DNA of 64,000 nt from Rubrivirga sp. SAORIC476 (GCF_002283555.1 NZ_MVOI01000011.1:86644-150643), one strand, 5' to 3'. Positions 56,538 through 64,000 are shown, counted from the first letter of the stretch. Translations and numbers: made by a program. Notes: generated by a model not told the origin, from the sequence alone.

Positions 56538-58133
56538 ATGCGACCCACCCTCCTGCTGGCGGCGCTCCTGGCGCCCGCCCTCGCCCAGGCCCAGCCTGAG
56601 CCCGACCGCTCGCAGCTTCCGAGCCTGACGCCTGCCGTCTTCGAGAGCCGCGGTACGCTGGCCGTGACGCTGCCCCTCGTCGAGCGCCAGCCGCTGTCCG
56701 GCTTCGGACCGCTGCCGCGGCGGTACGTCGTTCCCGCCGAGCGTGAGCCGGTCACGCAGCCGTTCGCGCCGAACCTGGACGCCCTCCCCGCCCTCGCGCT
56801 CGCCCCCCCTGCCGAGCCGCCCGCGACCACCCTGACCGTCCGGCGACTCCGGGCCGAGGGGGGAGCCGGGGCCTACGTGTCTCGCTACGGCCGGGTCGAC
56901 CTCGCCGCCGCAGGCGCCGGAGGCGAGTTCTTCGTCGACGCCGCCTACGACGGCATCGGGGAGACCGACGGCCGCGTGGCGTTCGACCGCTTCGATGCGC
57001 GCGCGGGCGGACAGTCGTTCGGGGCCGGACGCCCTCGCCTCGAAGGCCACGTGCTCCGCGATGTCTACACGACACGCGGCTTCGGAACGGGCTCGCAGCG
57101 GATCCGGCAGGCTGTCGGGGGTGAGCTCGGTTTCGAGGGCCTCGGCGCGGTCCCGTTCGAGGCCACGGTCGGCTTCTCCCAGGGCCAGCTGACCCGCGTC
57201 GACGACTCGGAGAACACCAAGGAAGGCCGTGTGGACGCGTCGGCCCGAGTCGGCGTGCTGGGCGAACGCATCGTGGCCGACGTGGCGGGCGGCATCGCAG
57301 GGGCCGGGTCGTTCGGCTCGGACATCCAGTACGGCGCCGCCGGGCTGGCCCTCTCGCTGAACGGCCCCGGTGGCTCCCAACTCACGCTCGGCGCGCGCGT
57401 GCTCGGCTACGACGCCTCGGCCGCCTCGGGCGGCGGGTCGGCACAGAGCATCGGCCCCATCGTCGATGCTCGCTTCCCGCTGGGCCCGACCACCGTCGTG
57501 TTCGTGCAGAACGACCCGCACCTCGCGGTCCGCTCGCTGACCGACCTCGCGGGCGACAACCCGTATGTCCTGTCCGACCCGATCCTCGCGCCCGACGTGC
57601 TGCCGTTCGATGCGCGCGCGGGGCTGGAGCTGCGCCCGGCGAGCGCCCGCGTCCGCGTGTTCGCGCACGCCTTCTCCGCGCCCACGTTCATGGCCTTCGA
57701 GCCCGCCGCGGGTGGCTTCGACGCGCTCTACCTCGACGCCAACGCCGTCGGCCTCGGGGCGGACCTCGCCGTGGTTGGCCCCGGTGGCGTGTCGGCGTCG
57801 GCCGGCGTGGAGATCCGGTCCGGGCGTGCCGAGGGCGGGGAGATCCCGTTCTTCGCGCCGCTGATCGGCCACGCGGGCGTGCAGGCGCCGTTCCTCGACG
57901 GCCGCGGACGCGTGGGGCTGGCGGCCAGTGCCGAGAGCGCCCGGCCGACCGATCGGTCCGCGATCGGCGACGCCCCCGCGTTCGGCCGCCTGTCGCTGGA
58001 CGCGCGCTACGCCGTCACCGGGCCTCTGGCGGTCGTCCTCCGGGGCGAGCGCCTCGTGGGCGAGGCCGAGCGCTGGCCCGGCTTCCCCGAGCCGCCGTTC
58101 ACGGTGATGCTCGGCCTCCGCCTCGCCCGATGA
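56538..58133 (+). CDS. Exported beta-rich protein, probable outer-membrane barrel
   Basis: 531 residues from ATG 56538, which gives a clean signal peptide (LLLAALLAPALAQAQP) 4 nt after the TPR gene; an ATG at 56523 would overlap that gene. The mature part alternates hydrophobic and polar residues in long strands (VRVFAHAFSAPTFMAFEP, GLGADLAVVGPGGVSASAGV) and ends in FTVMLGLRLAR, as in barrels. No plug or TonB box is seen. It overlaps the next gene by 4 nt. Confidence 0.72.
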   Translation: MRPTLLLAALLAPALAQAQPEPDRSQLPSLTPAVFESRGTLAVTLPLVERQPLSGFGPLPRRYVVPAEREPVTQPFAPNLDALPALALAPPAEPPATTLTVRRLRAEGGAGAYVSRYGRVDLAAAGAGGEFFVDAAYDGIGETDGRVAFDRFDARAGGQSFGAGRPRLEGHVLRDVYTTRGFGTGSQRIRQAVGGELGFEGLGAVPFEATVGFSQGQLTRVDDSENTKEGRVDASARVGVLGERIVADVAGGIAGAGSFGSDIQYGAAGLALSLNGPGGSQLTLGARVLGYDASAASGGGSAQSIGPIVDARFPLGPTTVVFVQNDPHLAVRSLTDLAGDNPYVLSDPILAPDVLPFDARAGLELRPASARVRVFAHAFSAPTFMAFEPAAGGFDALYLDANAVGLGADLAVVGPGGVSASAGVEIRSGRAEGGEIPFFAPLIGHAGVQAPFLDGRGRVGLAASAESARPTDRSAIGDAPAFGRLSLDARYAVTGPLAVVLRGERLVGEAERWPGFPEPPFTVMLGLRLAR

Positions 58134-60298
58134 CCCTCGGACTACCTTCCGTCGCCCACCCCCGCCACGCCGTGAATCCGCTCGACGCCGTCGCCGCCGC
58201 CATTCGAGAGCGCCTCCTGGCCGGGCAGCCCGCCCCGCTGCTGGGCCTCGGGACGCTCGTCCGCCAGCATGTCGCGGCTCGCGTCGAGGAACGCGCCGAC
58301 GGTACACGGGTGATGCTCCCGCCCGGCGAGACGATCGGCCTCGCCCCGGGCTCGCCGAACGAGGCCTCACTCGCGCTCCCGTTCGCCCGCTTCCGCGCCC
58401 TCTCGCCGGACGCTGCGGAGGCGGCCTACGAGGAGGCGATGGACCAGATCGAAGCGCTCCTCTCCGCGACCGGCGAGGTACGCCTGCCGGGCGTCGGCCT
58501 GCTTCGGCGGACCAGCAGCGGCGTCGTGCTTGGCGTCGAGGCCGAGCTCCTCGCGGCCGTCAACCGCACGTACGAGGGCCTCACGCCCATCCGCACCCAA
58601 CCCACCCCGGAGCCGCCGCTCCCCTCCTCGACGACGGAGCCATCCTCGACGACGGAGCCGCCCGTCGACGCTGCTCCTCCGTCCACTCGCCGCGGCGCCC
58701 CGCCCATCGAGGTGATTCCGCCGTCGGAGGCCGATCCCGACACGCCCCCGGTCGTCGGGTCGATGGGCGATGGCGCCGCATCGGCGCTCCCTCCCGACGC
58801 TCCGGCCGAGGCGGACGGCGCCCTGGTCGCGGATGCCGTCTCGACCGACGACATCATGGACGAAGAGGAGGCGTTCCTCGCGGACTTGGATGCTCTCGAC
58901 CCCGAGCCGGAGGCGTCCGACGTGCACGAGGCGGAGGCCTCGGACCCCGGCCCCGTCCCGGTGCCCTTCGGCGGATCCGACGCCCCGGCCCTTGCCGACC
59001 TGCTCCCGCAGACCCCCGAGGAGCCGGATGAGGCTGCGACCGGGGAGGCGCTCTCGATCGACGCACCGCTCGCCGACCCAGCGCCCCAGGCCGACGAGCC
59101 TGGGGACGCCCAGCCGCCCGCAGAAGCCGCGCCAGCGTCGCCCGTGGACCTGCCCGAGGCGGACGAGCCCGCCGAGGCGCCGCCGCTGGTCTCCCCGGAC
59201 GACGAGTGGGCGCGCGAGACCTGGACCGCCCCGGCGCTCGGCGCGTCCCCCTCGTTCGATACCGACCTGACGCCCGACGCCGACGTGATGGACGCCGTCA
59301 TCGAGGACGCCGACTTCGACATCGTCCCGCCTTCTTCGGACACGTTCGAGCCGACGGTGCCGGCAGGATTCCAGGAGCCCGAAGATCTCGACGACTCGGA
59401 GCACGCCGCACCGCCGATCCTGACGGTGCCGCCCGCGCCCACCGTCGTCCCGCCCGTGATGACGGCCGCGCAGACCATGCCTGCGTTCGCCTCGGATGTC
59501 CCGCCGACCGGCACGGTGCCTGAGACCGCCCCGCCGGACGAACCCGACGCCCGACCCCGCCGCTGGTGGCCCTGGGTGCTGCTCCTGCTGCTGATCGCAC
59601 TCGCCGTCGCTGCGATCTGGTTCTGGCCCGAGATCCGCTCCCGCACCCGCCTGCTCACCAACCCGGACCAGACCATCACCGTCGACGCCGGACCGGTCGG
59701 GCCCCGGCTCATCGAGGAGGACGCCCAGCTCCGCGAGCCCGACGGCTTCGTCGTGGCCGACGGTGCCCTGGCCGAGGGCACGGGCGGGGACAGCGACGGG
59801 CAGGAGGGCTCGTTCGGCAGCGCGCCCGCAGCCTTAGGCGACGACCTCGCCGCCACGTCTCCCCCACGCACGCCCCGCGCGACGCCCGCGACCCGCCCCG
59901 CGACGGCCCGCTCCTGGGCCGACGACGGCGACACGCCTGCCCCCCCCACCGGCCTCGGGCAGTCGCCTGCCCCGGGCGTCGCCCTTCTGCCACCCCGCGT
60001 CAGCGGTCTGAACGCCGCCGACGTCCGTGCGCTGGCGGCCCGGGACGAGATCATCGACCCCGCCGCCGACGCCTGGACGTTCGTGGTGCTCTCGACCTCG
60101 TCGCGCGAGGAGGCCGAGGCGCTCCGCGACCGCTACCGCCGCGCGGGCTACCGAAGCTCCGTGCTCACCGCCCGAGGCGGGCAGTTCCGCGTCTGCGTCG
60201 GCCAGTTCCCCACGCGCGACGACGCCATCCGCCTCCGCGACCGTCTCCCACCTCAGGCCCCGGCCGACACCTGGGCGCTCTACCTGGAGACCCTCTAG
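58130..60298 (+). CDS. HU-CCDC81 and SPOR domain membrane protein
   Basis: 722 residues, ATG overlapping the preceding stop (ATGA). Residues about 15-145 hold two CCDC81-like HU domains (PLLGLGTLVRQHVAARVEER, VMLPPGETIGL, VRLPGVGLLRRTSSGVVLGV). A long acidic Pro/Ala linker leads to a TM near 478-500 (WWPWVLLLLLIALAVAAIWF) and a C-terminal SPOR domain at about 645-720 (WTFVVLSTSSREEAEALRDR, QFRVCVGQFPTRDDAIRLRD). SPOR domains bind denuded peptidoglycan; the cytoplasmic HU part could contact DNA or protein. This fusion type is known from Bacteroidota, often beside exbB/exbD. Confidence 0.88.
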   Translation: MTLGLPSVAHPRHAVNPLDAVAAAIRERLLAGQPAPLLGLGTLVRQHVAARVEERADGTRVMLPPGETIGLAPGSPNEASLALPFARFRALSPDAAEAAYEEAMDQIEALLSATGEVRLPGVGLLRRTSSGVVLGVEAELLAAVNRTYEGLTPIRTQPTPEPPLPSSTTEPSSTTEPPVDAAPPSTRRGAPPIEVIPPSEADPDTPPVVGSMGDGAASALPPDAPAEADGALVADAVSTDDIMDEEEAFLADLDALDPEPEASDVHEAEASDPGPVPVPFGGSDAPALADLLPQTPEEPDEAATGEALSIDAPLADPAPQADEPGDAQPPAEAAPASPVDLPEADEPAEAPPLVSPDDEWARETWTAPALGASPSFDTDLTPDADVMDAVIEDADFDIVPPSSDTFEPTVPAGFQEPEDLDDSEHAAPPILTVPPAPTVVPPVMTAAQTMPAFASDVPPTGTVPETAPPDEPDARPRRWWPWVLLLLLIALAVAAIWFWPEIRSRTRLLTNPDQTITVDAGPVGPRLIEEDAQLREPDGFVVADGALAEGTGGDSDGQEGSFGSAPAALGDDLAATSPPRTPRATPATRPATARSWADDGDTPAPPTGLGQSPAPGVALLPPRVSGLNAADVRALAARDEIIDPAADAWTFVVLSTSSREEAEALRDRYRRAGYRSSVLTARGGQFRVCVGQFPTRDDAIRLRDRLPPQAPADTWALYLETL

Positions 60299-60385
60299 CT
60301 CACTCCGTCGCCCCGCTCTGAGCGACGCCTCTCCCAGACGGCCCCTCCCCTCTCCGACGCCCTCCGCCGTCCCCCCCGGCTGCCC

Positions 60386-61099
60386 ATGCTCGCCCTTCAA
60401 ACCGCCCCTCTCGATACCGCGACCGTCGCGGCCGACACCGTCGCGACCGCCGTCGCCGAGCCGACGTTCACCGAGTCGCTCCGCGGCGGCCTCGAACTGC
60501 TCTTCCTCGGGGGCTGGTCGATGGTCCCCATCGTCCTCCTGTCGATCCTGATGGTGGCCGTCGTCTGGGAGCGGATCCGCGCGCTGCGCCGCGCCACCGG
60601 CGACCCGGACACCCTCACCCGCAACGTGGCCGACTACGTCGGCAACGGCGATGTGACGGGGGCGATGGCCTACTGCCGCGAGCGCAACTCGCCCGCCTCC
60701 CGCATCCTGATGCGCGGCCTGGAGCGCCTCGGGCGGCCCATCGGCGAGATCAAGGAGGCCGTCCAGGAAGCCGGGCGCCGCGAGACGTTCGACCTGGAGA
60801 AGCGGATGGACCTGCTCGCCTCCATCGCCGCCATCGCGCCCATGCTGGGCTTCCTCGGCACCGTGACCGGCATGATCGGGGCGTTCCGCCAGATCCAGCG
60901 CTACGAGGGGCTCGTCAACCCGTCCCTTCTGGCGGGTGGCATCTGGGAGGCGCTGGTCACGACCGCCGCCGGGCTGGCGGTCGGCTTGCTGGCGCTGTTC
61001 GCCTACAACCTGCTCGTCGGGCGGATCGCGCGGCTGGTCAACGGCCTCGAGCGCGTCTCGTCCGACTTCATCGACTTCCTCCAGACGCCGCGACGGTGA
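60386..61099 (+). CDS. exbB: ExbB/TolQ/MotA-family proton channel protein
   Basis: 237 residues. First TM with GGWSMVPIVLLSILMVAVVW, cytoplasmic loop RERNSPASRILMRGLERL, and the conserved second and third TM block IAAIAPMLGFLGTVTGMIGAFRQI and GIWEALVTTAAGLAVGLLAL. With ExbD it forms the proton-driven stator for TonB-type transport or a Tol-like system. It follows the SPOR gene by 87 nt. Confidence 0.93.
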   Translation: MLALQTAPLDTATVAADTVATAVAEPTFTESLRGGLELLFLGGWSMVPIVLLSILMVAVVWERIRALRRATGDPDTLTRNVADYVGNGDVTGAMAYCRERNSPASRILMRGLERLGRPIGEIKEAVQEAGRRETFDLEKRMDLLASIAAIAPMLGFLGTVTGMIGAFRQIQRYEGLVNPSLLAGGIWEALVTTAAGLAVGLLALFAYNLLVGRIARLVNGLERVSSDFIDFLQTPRR

Positions 61100-61206
61100 G
61101 TGATGAGGCGTGAGGCGTGGGGAGTTGGCTCTCCACGTCTCGCGCTCGGCCGGGCCTGGGCCTCGCGCCCGGCCCCCTTCCCTCTTCACCCAGCCCCTTC
61201 CTCCGC

Positions 61207-61617
61207 ATGGCCTCGTTCAACTTCTCGACCGGCCGCAAGGCGCTGACGGCGTTCAGCCTCGCGTCGCTGACGGACATCGTCCTGCTGCTGCTCATCTTCT
61301 TCCTGCTCACGTCCTCGTTCGTGACGCAGAACGGCCTCCGGGTGACGCTCCCGGACGTGGCCGCGGCGGCGCCCTTGGAGCAGCTCTACGTCGCCATCAC
61401 CATCGACGAGGACGGGCTGTTCTTTGTCGAGGACCGCGAGGTGGCGCGCGACAGCCTGACGATGGCCATCGAGGCCGTCCGCGAGGGCAAGACGTCGCTC
61501 GCGGTCTACGCCGACAAGGAGGCGACCATCGACGGGCTCGCGGCGGTGGCCTCGGCTGCGTCGGCGCTCGACATGCGGGTTTCCATCGCGACCGAGGCGG
61601 CCACCCCCAGCGAGTAA
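61207..61617 (+). CDS. exbD: ExbD/TolR-family protein
   Basis: 136 residues from ATG 61207. TM near 20-42 with the proton-carrying Asp in SLTDIVLLLLIFFLLTSSF, then a periplasmic domain (LRVTLPDVAAAAPLEQLYVA, SLAVYADKEATIDGLAAVA). Partner of ExbB, 107 nt upstream. No tonB follows as often seen; the integron array begins 180 nt further on, and the TonB gene at 43.5 kb may serve instead. Confidence 0.94.
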   Translation: MASFNFSTGRKALTAFSLASLTDIVLLLLIFFLLTSSFVTQNGLRVTLPDVAAAAPLEQLYVAITIDEDGLFFVEDREVARDSLTMAIEAVREGKTSLAVYADKEATIDGLAAVASAASALDMRVSIATEAATPSE

Positions 61618-61796
61618 CCCGGCCTCTCCCATGCCCCTCCTCGGCACGGGGCGGGCCCCCTCCCGTGGACCGACTGCCCCGACGACGCCTCCGAGGCGGG
61701 AACCCAGCCGCGCGCGGACGGGACCTACCGGCAGGGGAGAGCGCCCGTGCGGGGCTCAAAACGCCACCGCAGCTCTCATTCAACAAAGACGGCGCG

Positions 61797-61925
61797 GCAG
61801 AACAGAGGGCCGCTCAATCGCGAAGGGCTGAGGGCGCGGAGGTCGAACGAGACGAAAGTAGCGCCGACGCCCAAACGAGCCGAGAACGCTGACGCCCTTC
61901 GTCGGCTTGCAGCGGCGAGTTAGAC
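61797..61925 (-). repeat. attC site 1 (array-terminal)
   Basis: 129 bp. On the minus strand R'' is GTCTAAC (61919-61925), followed by L'' GCCGCTG; L' GAGCGGC precedes R' GTTCTGC (61797-61803). The R' box departs from GTTRRRY at two positions, unlike the other three sites, so this terminal site is either decayed or derives from the original attI junction. Confidence 0.85.
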
Positions 61926-61935
61926 CGCGCTGGGT

Positions 61936-62568
61936 TCAAAGCTCTCCTGAGTCCTTGCGGACTTGACGGTAAGCCTCCTGTTTGACTTTCAGGTTTTCCC
62001 AGTACAAGCTGTCATGATTTCGTTCAGGCTCCCTTTCGAGCAAGGAAGTGTTCTTCCATGATGTCATCACCTCGCCCAAATCGACTGATCTCTCTGGCTC
62101 TCGCAACTGATCTTCGCTCAATAGACTGTAGTAGTCTTCCCATTCTCTAACTAAGACCTTGTGATCCCGAGTGACGCTGCAGAACTGATACCTCATACCG
62201 AAATCTCCCTCCAGAATGTCTCCTGGCATCCAGGCAACCAGCTGTGGGAATCGCTCGTCTGGGGCTGTAGCCAAAACCCTGTTACGCTCAGCGTTTCGTG
62301 CAGCGAGTCGCTTCGCAACCGCTTTGGGGTCAGACAGCACGGCCCACCACCGGCCCGCCTGGAGCAATAACACAATTAGAATGATGGCTTCTCTCAAGCC
62401 AGGCTTCATGATAACCATCAGCGATGAGCCTTGGCCAATGGCCGCCAGCCAGAACTCGACATCCTTCTCCTGAGCCTGCTTAGCCCCCTCAAGGTAATGT
62501 TCGTATCCAGACCTAAGCTGGAACCACACTATCCACATGGTCACGCTCAGAGCTATGTAAAACATCAT
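61936..62568 (-). CDS. Integron cassette protein A, two-TM, unknown function
   Basis: 210 residues; tandem ATGs at 62568 and 62565, 36 nt after the attC2 crossover box. TM near residues 2-17 (FYIALSVTMWIVWFQL) and 60-82 (AIILIVLLLQAGRWWAVL); the C-terminal 120 residues are soluble, charged and Trp/Glu-rich (FGMRYQFCSVTRDHKVLVRE). It stops 10 nt before the attC1 R'' box. GC is clearly lower than in chromosomal genes nearby. No family recognised. Confidence 0.75.
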   Translation of the reverse strand: MMFYIALSVTMWIVWFQLRSGYEHYLEGAKQAQEKDVEFWLAAIGQGSSLMVIMKPGLREAIILIVLLLQAGRWWAVLSDPKAVAKRLAARNAERNRVLATAPDERFPQLVAWMPGDILEGDFGMRYQFCSVTRDHKVLVREWEDYYSLLSEDQLREPERSVDLGEVMTSWKNTSLLEREPERNHDSLYWENLKVKQEAYRQVRKDSGEL

Positions 62569-62603
62569 TACGATGGGTCGATCTGACTGCGATGGTAAGC
62601 GCG

Positions 62604-62733
62604 GCCTAACAGAGGGCCGCTCAACCGCCCTGGGCTGAGGGCGCGGCGGTGGATGCGAGCAATGATAGCGCCGACACCCCGCCTGGACTGAGAATGCTAG
62701 CGCCTAGGGTCGGCTTGCAGCGGCGGGTTATAC
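62604..62733 (-). repeat. attC site 2
   Basis: 130 bp. Minus strand: R'' GTATAAC (62727-62733), L'' GCCGCTG, L' GAGCGGC, R' GTTAGGC (62604-62610), a full match to GTTRRRY. R'' is the exact complement of the R' of attC3, i.e. of the 5' end of its own cassette. Confidence 0.9.
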
Positions 62734-63282
62734 CGCGTTGGCAGAGCGGACCGCCGCGAGAGCGTTAACGAGCCGCTCCGCGTCCTCCACTGATAACAAA
62801 TGCCTCAGGCCAGAACGCAAACGCGAACCCTCCCGACGAAACGCAACGTGCCGGTGGCCCGGAAGCGGCGTACCGCCTATGGGCGAGTCTGACACGCGGA
62901 ACTTGGTCTCCGTGATGGGCGCTCGGTACCGAGTCCGGCGTACTACCGGCCCGACCGAGCGGAGTGTGATCGTCCCATCGCGTACGACGACCTCGTCACG
63001 ACCATAGACCATTCGGTCAAGCGACCAAGCGCCGACGAGGAAGAAGGGGGCGAACACGGCCGCCAGCATCAACACGCGAACGGGGTCCCCCGACTGGGCG
63101 ACTCCGTAGCACGCAAAACAGAACATGGCGGCGAGGGCCGTGACCCAACCCCACATACTCCTGACTTCGAGACCTGACTTAACACCAGGCTTGATCGAAG
63201 CACGGAGGTTCACCCCGTCGGCCTCAACATTGAGGCGGCCCATGAGCCTTTGACTTTCATCGAACGCCTCGTCGGACTCCAT
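62728..63282 (-). CDS. Integron cassette protein B, two-TM protein with PH-like C-terminal domain
   Basis: 184 residues from ATG 63282, 13 nt after the attC3 crossover box; the longer frame lies within attC3 and is not expected to be coding. Two TM segments (about 51-68, WVTALAAMFCFACYGVAQ, and 73-93, VLMLAAVFAPFFLVGAW) lead to a beta-rich domain (DEVVVRDGTITLRSVGPVV, HRHVAFRREGS) and a final helix (SVEDAERLVNALAAVRSA), which together resemble bacterial PH domains. The TAA stop lies in the R'' box GTATAAC of attC2. Confidence 0.72.
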   Translation of the reverse strand: MESDEAFDESQRLMGRLNVEADGVNLRASIKPGVKSGLEVRSMWGWVTALAAMFCFACYGVAQSGDPVRVLMLAAVFAPFFLVGAWSLDRMVYGRDEVVVRDGTITLRSVGPVVRRTRYRAPITETKFRVSDSPIGGTPLPGHRHVAFRREGSRLRSGLRHLLSVEDAERLVNALAAVRSANAV

Positions 63283-63294
63283 AGGGTGGACGCG

Positions 63295-63424
63295 GTATAA
63301 CAGGGGGCCGCTCAGCCGCCTTTGGCTGAGGGCACGATGGTCGGTAACGCGCAATGATAGCGCGGACTCCCACAGGAGGTGAGAGCGCTGGCGCCAAAGG
63401 TCGGCCTGCAGCGGCGGGTTATGC
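63295..63424 (-). repeat. attC site 3
   Basis: 130 bp. Minus strand: R'' GCATAAC (63418-63424), L'' GCCGCTG, L' GAGCGGC, R' GTTATAC (63295-63301). R'' is the exact complement of the attC4 R' box, the 5' end of its own cassette. Confidence 0.9.
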
Positions 63425-63838
63425 CGCCTTCTTCCTGAGTGGAGTAGACTCGTTTTGACTCAGGTACACCTCCAGCTCCTCCTGTCTCCAAGGGACGAAT
63501 ACGACGTCCGTCACCCCTGGCACTTGCGCGACCATCTCCGCTAGATCGGGTGCTACGTGAGGGACAAGAGCAGGTCCTGAGAAACCTGTTGCTGCGACGC
63601 GCTTCGTCCACAGAACGATGCTTAGGCCGGACATGTCGACCCGATTGTCCTTCTTGAGCTTTTTCGTTGCGCCCAAGCCTAGCGCGCCCTGGATCAAGCT
63701 CGTAGAAAGCTGACTCTTTCCCGTCAATGCCAGAAGCACTTCTCCAGTCTTGCGCTTATGCGAGAGCGCGATACAAAACTTAAGGGCTTCAACCAGTTCT
63801 TCCTGATAAGGCCCAGGCTTTTCGATGTGGTATAGCAT
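63419..63838 (-). CDS. Integron cassette protein C, unknown function
   Basis: 139 residues from ATG 63838, 25 nt after the attC4 crossover box; an upstream in-frame ATG at 63889 lies inside attC4. Soluble alpha/beta protein: HIEKPGPYQEELVEALKFCI, KTGEVLLALTGKSQLSTSLI, MSGLSIVLWTKRVAATGFSG, VPGVTDVVFVPWRQEELEVY. The central part could be a small Rossmann-like or nucleotide-independent fold; no motif is diagnostic. The TAA stop lies in the R'' box GCATAAC of attC3. Confidence 0.72.
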   Translation of the reverse strand: MLYHIEKPGPYQEELVEALKFCIALSHKRKTGEVLLALTGKSQLSTSLIQGALGLGATKKLKKDNRVDMSGLSIVLWTKRVAATGFSGPALVPHVAPDLAEMVAQVPGVTDVVFVPWRQEELEVYLSQNESTPLRKKAA

Positions 63839-63863
63839 TCGTCTAGACGAGGTGCGTTGGCGG

Positions 63864-63992
63864 CATAACAGATAGCCGCTTAGCCGCACGGGGCTGAGGG
63901 CGGGAAGGTGGGCCGAAGCTATAACTGGCGTTGGCGCCGGGACGGGCCGAGAACGCTGGTGCCCCGTGTCGGCCTACAGCGGCGAGTTATGC
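63864..63992 (-). repeat. attC site 4
   Basis: 129 bp. Minus strand: R'' GCATAAC (63986-63992), R' GTTATGC (63864-63870), with the same inner arms. An in-frame TAA at 63987-63989 (reading GGC GCG GCA TAA) is the probable stop of a further cassette gene whose body lies right of the window. Confidence 0.88.
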
Positions 63993-64000
63993 CGCGCCGA

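Larger units (their letters stand above)
61797..64000 (-). mobile_element. Distal end of a chromosomal integron cassette array (three full cassettes, one partial)
   Basis: Four attC sites of 129-130 bp at 61797-61925, 62604-62733, 63295-63424 and 63864-63992 alternate with single minus-strand genes. With the crossover between G and TTRRRY, the cassettes span 61803-62609, 62610-63300 and 63301-63869 (807, 691 and 569 bp). Two genes stop inside the R'' box. The first cassette region is visibly AT-richer than the flanks. No integrase is in the window; because genes read leftwards, attI and intI should lie beyond the right edge. Confidence 0.9.

Noticed and set aside
61631..61831. A 66-codon frame after exbD as a tonB remnant
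   Set aside because: No TM segment, Pro-rich spacer in register or TonB domain; it runs into attC1. Composition alone does not support a gene.
63283..63354. Upstream start giving cassette protein B 24 more residues
   Set aside because: The extension lies inside attC3, whose sequence is fixed by recombination; the ATG at 63282 just past the crossover box is more plausible.
61797..63992. Regularly spaced 130-bp repeats as CRISPR, REP/BIME elements or insertion sequences
   Set aside because: They have inverted R''/L''/L'/R' architecture, genes of different size between them and gene stops inside the boxes, which fits attC and not the alternatives; there is no transposase.

Overview
The window is a GC-rich (roughly 70% by eye) bacterial chromosome segment, densely packed with short operons. 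Several features point to the Rhodothermia branch of the Bacteroidota/Rhodothermota, close to Rubricoccaceae such as Rubrivirga; this placement is inferred from gene content. They include a GWxTD-domain lipoprotein, two OmpH/Skp chaperones directly behind bamA, a HU-CCDC81/SPOR fusion next to exbB-exbD, a carbamoyl-phosphate synthase large subunit without its regulatory domain, a cysteine-less FmdB homologue, and -10-like boxes of the TAnnTTTG type in place of strong Shine-Dalgarno sites.

Layout. 1-8.3 kb (minus strand): secreted MA-type peptidase with a TolB-like propeller, then an operon adk - polyprenyl synthetase - HPr - enzyme I - phosphoglucose/phosphomannose isomerase, preceded by a holin-like membrane protein pair. 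8.4-10.3 kb: a NifU-N protein and a GMC oxidoreductase. 10.4-15.8 kb: a tight five-gene operon (Na+ symporter, M14 carboxypeptidase lipoprotein, two thioredoxin-fold proteins, RNase D). 15.9-23.9 kb: a ParA-like ATPase, then a plus-strand run with an Lnt-like protein that has lost all three catalytic residues, Maf, a fasciclin lipoprotein, an SDR, a GH3/serine-hydrolase fusion and a cysteine-less FmdB protein. 23.9-30.1 kb: panB, surE, bcp, a PAS/GAF sensor, tpiA and a GWxTD lipoprotein. 30.2-34.9 kb: uppS-bamA-skp-skp closed by a clear intrinsic terminator. 36.1-43.4 kb: a car operon (carA, three small genes, carB, two SecD-P1-like exported proteins) whose leader carries a promoter, a 19-codon leader peptide and an intrinsic terminator 12 nt before carA, i.e. 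a classical attenuator layout. 43.5-53.6 kb: tonB, a deoxynucleoside kinase, folK/folB, a heptaheme cytochrome-TPR protein with a heme/EF-hand lipoprotein, two uncharacterised membrane proteins and a PfkB kinase. 53.7-61.6 kb: a cell-envelope cluster of a 926-residue TPR protein, a beta-barrel-like protein, HU-CCDC81/SPOR, ExbB and ExbD.

61.8-64.0 kb is different. It is the distal end of a chromosomal integron cassette array: four attC sites of 129-130 bp, nearly uniform in length and arms, separate three minus-strand cassette genes of lower GC and unknown function, two of which stop inside the attC R'' box. For two cassettes the 5' end is exactly complementary to the cassette's own R'' box, as expected for cassettes inserted from circles, and for the third it is one base off. 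The genes read leftwards, so the attI site and integrase should lie to the right of the window. This array and the car attenuator are the two most notable systems here.
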